Positions 8,198 through 16,712 of a stretch of DNA of 64,000 bases are shown here, piece by piece. A program made the translations under genes and the position numbers. The DNA comes from Vibrio gazogenes (GTDB taxonomy: Bacteria; Pseudomonadota; Gammaproteobacteria; Enterobacterales; Vibrionaceae). The number at the start of each line of letters is the position of its first letter. Position 1 is the stretch's first letter. The notes below the pieces were generated by a model. That model was not told the origin of the DNA, searched no databases, and saw only the letters and a list, made by a program, of their open reading frames with translations. The stretch lies in NCBI RefSeq assembly GCF_002196515.1, contig NZ_CP018836.1:62001-126000 (forward strand), in the 5' to 3' direction.

Positions 8198-10135
8198 TTG
8201 GAAAGCAATCAGAAGAAACTATCCAGAATTAGAAAACCTCGAGTGCACATTACTTATGATGTGGAAATAGGAGATGCAATCGTTCAACGCGAGCTGCCAT
8301 TGATTGTCGGGGTGTTATCTGATCTGTCTGGGTCCCCGAAAGAGGCGCTACCTCCTCTTAAAGAGAGGGAGTTTGTCGAAATAGACCGCGATAACTTTAA
8401 CGATGTGATGGCTGGGAGTGGTGTTCGACTCGCTTATAAAGTTGACAATTTAGTCAATGATGAAGGTGAAAAACTCAATCTAGAACTCTTTTTCAATCGA
8501 ATTGAAGATTTTGAGCCCATTAATTTAGTGAAACAAATTGTGCCAACCAATGCGATTTATGAATCCAGAAACCGTATTCGTGATATGACCGCAAAGTTGG
8601 ATGGCAATGACCCTCTCGATGCGATTCTGACAGAAATTCTCGCAGATGAAGAGAAGCAAACGGAACTGACGGATTTGTTTGCTGAGGGAACGGATTGGCG
8701 AGCTGTTACGCCGACGGATACCGTCAGTAGAATGCTCGCGGAAGGGCGAATGGCTTTGGATGAAGGCCAGATTCCCTATTCATTAGAATTAATTGGTGAA
8801 TTTGCTCAGTCGATTTTAAAAAATCGCGCAACGCTGACCGGACGCTTTGCCAGTGATCTCATGACGGACAAAATCGCGCAGATTGACAGCAATCTAACCA
8901 ACCAAATCAACCAAGTGATGCATGCCCCAGAGTTTCAAGCCTTAGAAGCGACATGGCGTGGTTTGCACTTCTTTGTCATGAATACAGAAACGGGCGCGAC
9001 ACTTAAAATTCGCTTACTGAACGTATCGAAAAAAGATCTGCTTAAAGATTTGCAAAAAGCCGTTGAGTTTGACCAAAGTGCCTTATTCAAGAAAGTTTAT
9101 GAGGAAGAGTTTGGTACCTACGGGGGCGACCCGTACTCATTCTTAATTGGGGATTATGAATTTGGTCGTCACCCGGAAGATATTGAACTCCTTGAAAAAA
9201 TTTCGGGTGTCGCCTCTTCGGCCCATGCGCCGTTTATATCTTCAGCCTACGCTAAACTGTTTGATATGGAAGATTTCTTTACGCTTGCACAGCCCAGAGA
9301 TCTGACCAAAATCTTCGAGAGCGCTGAATTAATTAAATGGCGAAGCTTTCGCAGTAGCGAAGATGCACGTTATGTGTCACTGACGTTGCCTAAAGTCTTA
9401 CTACGCCTACCTTACGGCCCCGAAACGGTTGTAGCAGAGGGCTTTGATTTTGTAGAAGATGTGGATGGTTCCGATGCACGTAAATATTTGTGGGGTAACC
9501 CCGCGTATGTGCTCGGTCAGAGAATCACCAATGCGTTTTCTCAATACGGTTGGCTGGCGGCTATTCGTGGTGTTGAAGGCGGCGGATTAGTCGAAGGATT
9601 ACCCGCACATACGTTTAAAACGCCAGCGGGTGACATCAAACTGACTTGCCCCACTCAAGTTTCCATCACCGATCGCCGTGAGAAAGAGCTCAATGATCTG
9701 GGATTTATGGCCATTTTGCATTGCAAAGGCAGTGATAAAGCCGCTTTCTTTGGTGGGCAAACCACCGGGCAGCCCCTCAAATACAACACCGATTCAGCTA
9801 ACGCCAACGCACGTATTTCTACCATGCTTCCCTATGTGCTCAATGCGTCCCGCTTTGCCCACTACATCAAAGTGATTATGCGTGACAAAGTGGGGAGTTT
9901 TGCAACTAAAGATGGTATCTCCGATTACCTCAATAATTGGATTAGCAATTATGTGTTGGTCGATGATGCTGCCCCGCAAACCATGAAAGCCAGCTATCCC
10001 TTGAGAGAATCCCGTATTGATGTGATGGATATACCGGGTAAACCGGGCAGTTATCGTTCGATCGTCTTTTTGCGACCGCATTTTCAGTTGGAAGAATTGA
10101 CCGCCTCGATTCGTTTGGTAGCAGAGTTACCTTAA
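8198..10135 (+). CDS. tssBC: fused TssB-TssC contractile sheath protein
   Basis: 645 aa. The T6SS sheath is normally built from separate TssB (~165 aa) and TssC (~490 aa); here both are in one chain. Residues ~1-140 are TssB-like (RVHITYDVEIGDA, LPLIVGVLSDLSG, FNDVMAGSGVRLAYKV). A short Asp/Glu-rich linker follows, then TssC from about residue 190 (FAQSILKNRATL, LEATWRGLHFFV, GDYEFGRHPEDIELL, FRSSEDARYVSLTLP, C-terminal FQLEELTASIRLVAELP). The start is TTG at 8198 after an ATGGAGA ribosome site; no in-frame ATG lies upstream. Second gene of the operon. No frameshift is visible, so the fusion looks genuine. Confidence 0.92.
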   Translation: MESNQKKLSRIRKPRVHITYDVEIGDAIVQRELPLIVGVLSDLSGSPKEALPPLKEREFVEIDRDNFNDVMAGSGVRLAYKVDNLVNDEGEKLNLELFFNRIEDFEPINLVKQIVPTNAIYESRNRIRDMTAKLDGNDPLDAILTEILADEEKQTELTDLFAEGTDWRAVTPTDTVSRMLAEGRMALDEGQIPYSLELIGEFAQSILKNRATLTGRFASDLMTDKIAQIDSNLTNQINQVMHAPEFQALEATWRGLHFFVMNTETGATLKIRLLNVSKKDLLKDLQKAVEFDQSALFKKVYEEEFGTYGGDPYSFLIGDYEFGRHPEDIELLEKISGVASSAHAPFISSAYAKLFDMEDFFTLAQPRDLTKIFESAELIKWRSFRSSEDARYVSLTLPKVLLRLPYGPETVVAEGFDFVEDVDGSDARKYLWGNPAYVLGQRITNAFSQYGWLAAIRGVEGGGLVEGLPAHTFKTPAGDIKLTCPTQVSITDRREKELNDLGFMAILHCKGSDKAAFFGGQTTGQPLKYNTDSANANARISTMLPYVLNASRFAHYIKVIMRDKVGSFATKDGISDYLNNWISNYVLVDDAAPQTMKASYPLRESRIDVMDIPGKPGSYRSIVFLRPHFQLEELTASIRLVAELP

Positions 10136-10177
10136 TGAAGCTAGTTTGATAATGACCTTTTAAGAGATAAAACGATT

Positions 10178-10795
10178 ATGGACTTAATATTATTACAATT
10201 TGGTTCGACTGGTATTGCGTCAGGTGAACTCAATCCTGATGGTACGAGAATTGGTACGATGATTGATGGGGAAGCAGGGCCTAATTGGCAAGCAATGACA
10301 GCAAATGTTGGGGGCGCTTTATTTGATGGTAAAAAGTGCATTGAACTGGTTTCTGTGAGTCAAGGTATTCAACAACAGGTCACCACCGATGTAAGCAATA
10401 ACTCTCGTACATCGGGGCGGCCGGTGATTACCGATTTTACCTGCGTTAAATATACTGATGAATCCTCACCAAGGATGTATGACCACTGTCTGCGCGCCAA
10501 ACTTCTTGATGATGTCGGTAAAAGTGAACCGCCTACAATGATTTGGATACTGCGTAATTCAGGAGATCAGCTGAATATCATCATGCGGTTTGAATTAAGA
10601 GCTGCCTTGATTAGTGAAATTCACTTTCAATCCCACCCCAATGATATGCCCACTGAGCAATTCAAATTGAATTTTACTGAAATTGGCTGGTTCCACCAAG
10701 TCCAGGGGGCTGCAATAGGTAATAAGGGAACCACAGGTGCCGCCTGGAGTATTGGACAAAACCGCCCGATAGCCAAAATAACTAATGGTAGTTAA
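10178..10795 (+). CDS. hcp: Hcp-family T6SS tube protein
   Basis: 205 aa protein of the Hcp1 family whose hexamers stack into the inner tube inside the TssB/C sheath. Family features are GKKCIELVSVSQGIQQQVTTD, RPVITDFTCVKYTDESSPRMYDHCLRAKLL and the later FELRAALISEIHF / FTEIGWFH strands. It is longer than typical Hcp (~165 aa), with extra N-terminal residues and a Gly-rich C-terminus. Position between the sheath gene and tssE supports the assignment. Confidence 0.8.
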   Translation: MDLILLQFGSTGIASGELNPDGTRIGTMIDGEAGPNWQAMTANVGGALFDGKKCIELVSVSQGIQQQVTTDVSNNSRTSGRPVITDFTCVKYTDESSPRMYDHCLRAKLLDDVGKSEPPTMIWILRNSGDQLNIIMRFELRAALISEIHFQSHPNDMPTEQFKLNFTEIGWFHQVQGAAIGNKGTTGAAWSIGQNRPIAKITNGS

Positions 10796-10797
10796 TT

Positions 10798-11163
10798 TTG
10801 ACGAAGGCTTTTTTTGAGAAATTAACATCACCGGGGGAGAGCATCACAACACGAGATTCTGTTATTCGTAATGTCGAACATATTTTGTGCTTTGGCGCGT
10901 TCCTTGACGCGGGCGTGGATGCTGATACTGATGCGTTGAGTGATGACCACAACGGGCCTTGGTCCGTTGTGGACGTATCGTTAAGTCATGAGCAGCAAAT
11001 TATTCAGTTTCAACAGCATTTGGCTCAACTGATTAATCTTCATGAGCCGAGAATCAAAGAAGTGCAGGTAATGGCTATCAAATCCAGAGCGGAAGTCTCC
11101 TATTGTCAGCTGAAAATCTGTCTTTATAACGAAGAGTTCGAGCAAAATTTTGTCTTTCATTAG
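10798..11163 (+). CDS. tssE: TssE baseplate protein (gp25-like)
   Basis: 121 aa gp25/TssE-like baseplate wedge component. Recognisable segments are TRDSVIRNVEHILC, followed by the short hinge and the C-terminal IKEVQVMAIKSRAEVSYCQLKICLY strand pair. The likely start is TTG at 10798, 3 bp after the hcp stop, suggesting coupling; no good Shine-Dalgarno is seen. Order hcp-tssE-tssF-tssG is standard. Confidence 0.8.
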   Translation: MTKAFFEKLTSPGESITTRDSVIRNVEHILCFGAFLDAGVDADTDALSDDHNGPWSVVDVSLSHEQQIIQFQQHLAQLINLHEPRIKEVQVMAIKSRAEVSYCQLKICLYNEEFEQNFVFH

Positions 11164-11219
11164 TCGCGACTGAGTCAGGTTGTAAAGCACGACCGAGCAC
11201 ATAAAAGGGTTACTTTGAC

Positions 11220-13064
11220 ATGTCACAGAACCACCATTTTTTTCAACAAGAAATGCGCTATCTGAGGACGTCTGTAGAAGATTTTAGCCGCACCTATCCT
11301 GAGGTCGCGGCTGAACTTCAGTTGAGTGCTGGCCGATCGGCAGACCCTCATGTGGAGCAGTTGTTGCAGTCGTTTGCTTATATGACCGGGCGTTTACGTT
11401 CGGATTTAGTCCAGCAACAAAGTCAAATACCCAACCAATTGCTGAGCAGCCTTTATCCGAATCTGATGCGGTCACTGCCTTGTATGACGGTATTACAAGC
11501 GAATGTTGAAATTGATGGTGCCAATTTTATTAATGGTTATGTGCTTGAAAAAGGACGTCAATTTGTCGCGACAGCCAGTCGCACCGGTGCAAATGGTGAG
11601 AAAGACACACTCGAGTGTCGATTTGAAAACAGTTATGAGACCCCATTATGGCCGTTAATCGCTGAAAAGACCGATATTATTCCGAAAAATTCATTTGCTG
11701 AACTGGACCAACTCGGAACGAAATCGGGGCAGCTTTTAAAATCGATTCTTTCGATTAAAGTCAGCAATCTGGGCACGGATCCGATCAAAGATTACCCTAT
11801 TGACCGTTTACGTTTTTACATTGCGGATGTTGAGCAACGAGCAAAACTGTATCAACTGTTAAATGATCATTTGCTGGGGGTGGCCGTTCGTGTGGGCGAT
11901 AAAATTACTCGTTTGGATGGGCCGAGCAAGCCGTTATCAGCCATTTTGCAATGGCAAGGGTTTGAAGAACAGCAAAATGTACTGCCAGATGATGCCGGAA
12001 GTTTACGCGCTTATCGCCTACTCCAGGAATATTTTTCTTTTATTGAGAAATTTTATTTTCTTGATATCAAGGGCTTGGACGCGTGTGACATCTTGAGTGA
12101 AGCGCATGACAATATCGAGATCCTGTTGTTACTGGAGCAATCGTCGAAAAGCATTCATCTTCATCCCCACTGCTTCAAGTTAAATTGTTTTCCTGCGATT
12201 AATTTGTATGAAAAAACATTTAAGCCCATTGCCTTGATTCAGAGCCAGCATGAATATCGGCTATTAGCCGATGAACGGCATTATCTGTATGGCGAAGTCC
12301 ACAATATTACCGACGTGAGAAGTATTGCTTATAACAGCCAAAGCCGCCTAGTTAGCCCATGGCTAGGTGCAAATGCCCAAAGTAGCGCTCAGCAATTTTA
12401 TATTACGCGTCCGGTGGATTTATTAGCGCCCGGAGAGCATGGGCTGGATATTTTAATTTCTCTCTATCAACCGGATTTTTCTCCTAGCGACCCGGTGGAT
12501 CAAACGCTTGTCGTCAAAGGATTGTGTAATAACCGCCGTATTCCTGAGTCGTTGAGAGCAGGTCAGACCATGCAGCTGGTCGGGTCGGGGCCAATGATCA
12601 ATGCGAGTATCCAAGATAGCCCCAGTAAATTCAGAGCGGCCAAGTTGCAGAGCAAGAATACGCTGAAACTATTGTCTCAACTGTCATTAAACCTGAGTTC
12701 ACTGAGTGGAAAGGAAGACAGTCTGGTCGCTTTGAAGCAAACGTTGGGCTTATATAGCCATGCCAGTTCTATGACGCATCAACGTCAATTAGCGGGAATT
12801 GACTCGATGAACGTGCAAGCCATTACCAAGCGGATTGGCGCGGATTCATGGCGGGGTCACTGCCGTGGAAGTCTGATTACATTGGCCATTAACGAAGACT
12901 ATTTTTCGGATTCTAATCCATTACTGTTCGGTGCTGTATTGAGTTACTTCTTTGGTTTATATACGACGTTAAATCATTTTGTTCAATTGCAACTGGTCAG
13001 TGATCAACGAGAAGGAGTGTGGCGACAATGGCAACCACGCATTGGCGAAAAGGTTATTCTGTAA
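11220..13064 (+). CDS. tssF: TssF baseplate protein (VasA/ImpG)
   Basis: 614 aa TssF. The N-terminus (FFQQEMRYLRTSVEDFSRTYPEVAAEL) and DPHVEQLLQSFAYMTGRLR are diagnostic, as is NQLLSSLYPNLMRSLPCMTV. With TssG, TssE and TssK it forms the wedge of the T6SS baseplate on the cytoplasmic side. Normal length. The 3' end overlaps the tssG start, indicating coupled translation. Confidence 0.92.
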   Translation: MSQNHHFFQQEMRYLRTSVEDFSRTYPEVAAELQLSAGRSADPHVEQLLQSFAYMTGRLRSDLVQQQSQIPNQLLSSLYPNLMRSLPCMTVLQANVEIDGANFINGYVLEKGRQFVATASRTGANGEKDTLECRFENSYETPLWPLIAEKTDIIPKNSFAELDQLGTKSGQLLKSILSIKVSNLGTDPIKDYPIDRLRFYIADVEQRAKLYQLLNDHLLGVAVRVGDKITRLDGPSKPLSAILQWQGFEEQQNVLPDDAGSLRAYRLLQEYFSFIEKFYFLDIKGLDACDILSEAHDNIEILLLLEQSSKSIHLHPHCFKLNCFPAINLYEKTFKPIALIQSQHEYRLLADERHYLYGEVHNITDVRSIAYNSQSRLVSPWLGANAQSSAQQFYITRPVDLLAPGEHGLDILISLYQPDFSPSDPVDQTLVVKGLCNNRRIPESLRAGQTMQLVGSGPMINASIQDSPSKFRAAKLQSKNTLKLLSQLSLNLSSLSGKEDSLVALKQTLGLYSHASSMTHQRQLAGIDSMNVQAITKRIGADSWRGHCRGSLITLAINEDYFSDSNPLLFGAVLSYFFGLYTTLNHFVQLQLVSDQREGVWRQWQPRIGEKVIL

Positions 13065-14077
13065 ACCAATTATTTCACGAAGCTGGGGTGACTTGGTCAT
13101 TCTATCAATTGGTGCGCTTATTCATTGGTAGCGGCGTAACAGAAGACGAGATCTTAGAAGAATTAGGGCGAAAAGTTTTCTTTACCGGCTCGCTTTCTCG
13201 TAGCTTGCCACCCGGAGAAATTCGCCGAGTCTCATCGTCAAAGCAAGCCCTGATGTCTGAGCATGACGTAGACCATGCAGAAAAACACATGATTGAGTGC
13301 GCCTACTACAATATTTATGGTTTGGACGGACCGCTGCCTGAGCCATTCTCTGAAATGATGATCGATGATCTGCATGATGGTCAGGGGGCGATGAAGGCAT
13401 TGATTAATATTTTTAATCATCGTATTCATGCCCTTCGCTACCTCATTCAGGCGCAGCATAGTTATACCTTGGCAAGCAGTGATGCCAGCCATAGTTATAT
13501 CGGTCAATGTTTATTGGCGTTAAGTGGTCATTCGCTTCCTCAACAGCGCCGTTTGAGTGGGCAACATCCCAGCGATTTGATTGCACTTTCTGGTCATTTA
13601 GCCAATTGTCGTCTCAATTTCCCGACCATCTGCCGGGTCATGCAGACGGTACTGAATTTACCCGTGATTGAACTGCAAAGTCTGCTTGGTCGTTGGCTGA
13701 CGGTCCAGAAACAAGACCAGACATTGTTAGGTAAATCGAATCACCGCTTAGGGGGTGAAGCGACATTAGGTAAAAAAGTTTGGGATCAGCAGGCTGCATT
13801 TGGTTTAGTGGTGGGTCCGGTCAGTCATCGCCGTCTTGCCCAGCTTGTCCCCGGTGGTGAGGATTTTCCAAAACTGAAACAGTTGGTCGCTTGGCTCGCT
13901 GAAAAGCGTTGCGATTGTTTCATGACGATAGTGTGCCAGCCCGAAGAGAAGCACGAGGAAAACGCAACCCATTTAGGCAACCGGCCGAGCATGACCAATC
14001 GTTTGGGCTATGGGGCTGCATTACAAAGTGCGGTTCCCCAAACGAAACGCATCAGTTTCATGTTGAATATCGTGTAG
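13028..14077 (+). CDS. tssG: TssG baseplate protein (VasB/ImpH)
   Basis: About 349 aa TssG. Features are YSVNQLFHEAGVTWSFYQLVRLF at the N-terminus, VSSSKQALMSEHDVDH, and the family pattern MIECAYYNIYGLDGPLPEPFSEMM. It binds TssF in the baseplate wedge. ATG 13028 has AAGGAG at ideal distance; the GTG at 13019 is too close to that site. Overlaps tssF by 37 bp. Confidence 0.9.
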   Translation: MATTHWRKGYSVNQLFHEAGVTWSFYQLVRLFIGSGVTEDEILEELGRKVFFTGSLSRSLPPGEIRRVSSSKQALMSEHDVDHAEKHMIECAYYNIYGLDGPLPEPFSEMMIDDLHDGQGAMKALINIFNHRIHALRYLIQAQHSYTLASSDASHSYIGQCLLALSGHSLPQQRRLSGQHPSDLIALSGHLANCRLNFPTICRVMQTVLNLPVIELQSLLGRWLTVQKQDQTLLGKSNHRLGGEATLGKKVWDQQAAFGLVVGPVSHRRLAQLVPGGEDFPKLKQLVAWLAEKRCDCFMTIVCQPEEKHEENATHLGNRPSMTNRLGYGAALQSAVPQTKRISFMLNIV

Positions 14078-14086
14078 GGGGATGTC

Positions 14087-14566
14087 ATGAGAAAAAATGC
14101 TATTGGTCCGGTTTTGCTGATATTCCTTCTGACAGCGTCAGGATGTGGTGTCACAAAGTACATTCCATTCTATCCCGAGCAGAATAATGAGATAGCGTCT
14201 ATTTCTGTCCAGTCAGATGTGCACAGTAACCAAAATATTCCGGTATCCATGGACATTCTGTTTGTTTATCAAGACAGTTTAGAAGAAGGCTTAAAACATC
14301 TGACAGGCTCAGCATGGTTTAAAAACAAAGCCGCGTTTTTACTACGCTATCAACATGCTCTGGACATCGTTCATCTGGAAGTTGTGCCACAAACGGCACC
14401 GCAAAAAGTGCCATTGCCCGACAATTATCAAGCCGCAATTCATGTGATTCTATTTGCGAACTATCTCGATCCAAAAGGTCAATATCAGGCGGATTTGAGT
14501 CAGTTTAAACATTTGGACATTCGGTTACGCAAAGATCGCTATACATTAAAGGAACAAAGCGAATGA
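14087..14566 (+). CDS. tssJ: TssJ outer-membrane lipoprotein
   Basis: 159 aa T6SS lipoprotein (VasD/SciN). N-terminal signal with lipobox LTASGC, lipidated Cys20. The mature domain contains the expected beta-sandwich segments (IPVSMDILFVYQDS, AAFLLRYQHALDIVHLEVV). It anchors TssM to the outer membrane. ATG lies 9 bp after tssG and the 3' end overlaps tssK by 4 bp (ATGA). Confidence 0.9.
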   Translation: MRKNAIGPVLLIFLLTASGCGVTKYIPFYPEQNNEIASISVQSDVHSNQNIPVSMDILFVYQDSLEEGLKHLTGSAWFKNKAAFLLRYQHALDIVHLEVVPQTAPQKVPLPDNYQAAIHVILFANYLDPKGQYQADLSQFKHLDIRLRKDRYTLKEQSE

Positions 14567-15981
14567 CTATCTTAAGTCCCTTGCCACAACCCGTATGTTG
14601 GTTTGAAGGTATGATGCTTTCTCCTCAGCATTTCCAACAAAATCATATCTACTGGGAGCGGCAGCTTGAATTTTTAACCCAATCTCTCCAGCCCTATCAA
14701 TGGGGCATTTTGTCGATGCGAGTCGATGAAAGTCGGTTGCTGGAAGGCGTTGTCGAAGTCACCGCTTTGCGAGCAATCATGCCGGATGGATTATTGATTG
14801 ATTACGATGGTTTGACGACCGAACCGGCCGCGCTTCGATTGGCCTTGGATCTCAACGACTATCCGGAACTGGCAGAAGTCGGCAAAGCAAAGATTATGTT
14901 AACGGTGCCGATTCGGGTGCCGGGCAGTGCCAGTCACAGCTCGGATATTCAGCGTTTTGTCGCCACACAGAGTGAACCTGTGAAAGATGATAATACCGGT
15001 GAGGGCAGCGCCGAAGTGCAACGTTTACAACCCTGTATGGCTCTCCAAATCGGCGGCAAAGTGCGTCAGCAATACGTGTCGCTTCCGCTCTTAGAAGTCA
15101 GAAAAACCGAGGGTGACCAGTTCGAAGTCACCGAATATTCTCCCCCGCTGCTGCAAATCGGCGCAGACCATTTTTTACACCAGCAAGAACAAGGGCTTGA
15201 GCGCCGACCGCTACAGAACCGCCTACAAAAAGGGGCTTTTCTGATCCGTAAAAAAGCGCGTCAATTAGCGGGCTTTGCCGAGAAAGGCGATGAACAGTTT
15301 GGTAACCGAGTCACTGAGCAACACCGCCATTGGATTCGCGCGATGGTCCAGCATTTGCCGGAATTTGAGTTATTATCGGACAATGAAAAAAGTGCACCGT
15401 GGTCGGTATACCAAGTGTTGGCGCGCGTGGTTGGCACCTTGTGTGAGCTAGATATGAGCGCTATCCCGCCCAAATTACCGCGGTATAGCCATGACGACTG
15501 CCAAAGTGGTATCGACGTTGCGCTCAACTATATTATTTCGCAACTTGATAAAGTGAATTTACGTTATACCAGCTTACCTTTTGAAGAAGGGCAGGATGGT
15601 GTCTTCTCGATTGCTTTTGATAAAGCATGGAGTGGCCAAGATCTTTTGATTGAATTGCAGGCGAGAGACAATCAAATTCCTGCTGAGATGGCGGAATGGC
15701 TGGCGGATTGTCGTATTGCGTCGGCACGCATTCATAAAGAATTATCGATAAAACGCGTGTTGGGTGCAAAATCTGAAGCGACAGAATTCGATGAAGCAAC
15801 GGGGATCAGACAGTCGTCCGGCAATGCCCTGTTTTATATCAAAGTGGATGAACGCTTTATCAAAGCCGGGCAATCATTAGTCATTGCGTGTACCAATGGC
15901 AAAATTAAGTCCATGCAACCCAAGCGTATTATTTTGCATCTGCCGCATCAAACCAATATTGCTTTGGATGAAGGAGATTGA
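14563..15981 (+). CDS. tssK: TssK baseplate-membrane connector
   Basis: 472 aa TssK (VasE/ImpJ). Start PQPVCWFEGMMLSPQHFQQ is diagnostic. It links the baseplate to the TssL/TssM membrane complex. Normal length with the C-terminal receptor-like domain (GNALFYIKVDERFIKAGQSLVIAC) present. Tight operon position: overlaps tssJ by 4 bp and ends 2 bp before the likely tssL start. Confidence 0.92.
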   Translation: MTILSPLPQPVCWFEGMMLSPQHFQQNHIYWERQLEFLTQSLQPYQWGILSMRVDESRLLEGVVEVTALRAIMPDGLLIDYDGLTTEPAALRLALDLNDYPELAEVGKAKIMLTVPIRVPGSASHSSDIQRFVATQSEPVKDDNTGEGSAEVQRLQPCMALQIGGKVRQQYVSLPLLEVRKTEGDQFEVTEYSPPLLQIGADHFLHQQEQGLERRPLQNRLQKGAFLIRKKARQLAGFAEKGDEQFGNRVTEQHRHWIRAMVQHLPEFELLSDNEKSAPWSVYQVLARVVGTLCELDMSAIPPKLPRYSHDDCQSGIDVALNYIISQLDKVNLRYTSLPFEEGQDGVFSIAFDKAWSGQDLLIELQARDNQIPAEMAEWLADCRIASARIHKELSIKRVLGAKSEATEFDEATGIRQSSGNALFYIKVDERFIKAGQSLVIACTNGKIKSMQPKRIILHLPHQTNIALDEGD

Positions 15982-15983
15982 TC

Positions 15984-16712
15984 GTGCCTCAGTCCTCACT
16001 GAATCTGGTCGAGCTCACCACTGAGTTTTATCAAAAAATCGCCACCGTCAAAAACTGGATACAAGACGAACAGTTATTGGTGGAAGCCAAGCTCATTTTA
16101 AAGTTACAAGAGCAGCCAACACATGAAGATGCCGCCCATGCAATGAGTCTGTTTTTGAGTCAATGGTTGAATCAGCAACGCCAATATTGGACAACTAAGC
16201 TCAGTGAGCGGCAGGCCATTATTTTTGATCAAGCATGTTTTGCTTTGGCCGCCATGGCGGATGAAATCTTCATACTGGAGCTAGATTGGATCGGGCAGGC
16301 GTATTGGAGCAATGTCTTACTAGAAGATTATTTCTATCAGAGTTGCTCCGCTGGCGGGACGTTGTATCGTCAATTCGATCGGTTATTGCAAGGTTCCAAG
16401 CATGATAGTTTTGAAATTCAGCTCGCCTCGGTCTATCTGCTTGTGCTGCGGCTGGGGTTTGCCGGGCAGTATCGTGATGACCCTATTTTAGAGCAGTATC
16501 GAGACAAGCTCTTTAAGCTGGTTTCCCGCCATCAGGCGATATCGGTCGATTACTTACAACCACAAGCCTATCAACACAACTTAAAGTCCCAATATGAGCA
16601 ACGTTTAGCACCCATCGGGAACTGGTATCGTGGTATTGCCTACGGCACGACGCTCTTTCTCACTGTTGGTGTGGTGGCTTGGTTGCTATTGAATCAAGAG
16701 TTGTTCTCATGA
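15984..16712 (+). CDS. tssL: TssL inner-membrane protein (DotU/IcmH)
   Basis: About 242 aa DotU-type TssL with a cytoplasmic helical domain (LSLFLSQWLNQQRQYW, ACFALAAMADEIFI) and a single C-terminal membrane helix (TTLFLTVGVVAWLLL). No peptidoglycan-binding OmpA-like extension. GTG 15984 has AAGGAG 7 bp upstream; the TTG at 15978 is an alternative. Stop codon overlaps the tssM ATG. Confidence 0.9.
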   Translation: MPQSSLNLVELTTEFYQKIATVKNWIQDEQLLVEAKLILKLQEQPTHEDAAHAMSLFLSQWLNQQRQYWTTKLSERQAIIFDQACFALAAMADEIFILELDWIGQAYWSNVLLEDYFYQSCSAGGTLYRQFDRLLQGSKHDSFEIQLASVYLLVLRLGFAGQYRDDPILEQYRDKLFKLVSRHQAISVDYLQPQAYQHNLKSQYEQRLAPIGNWYRGIAYGTTLFLTVGVVAWLLLNQELFS

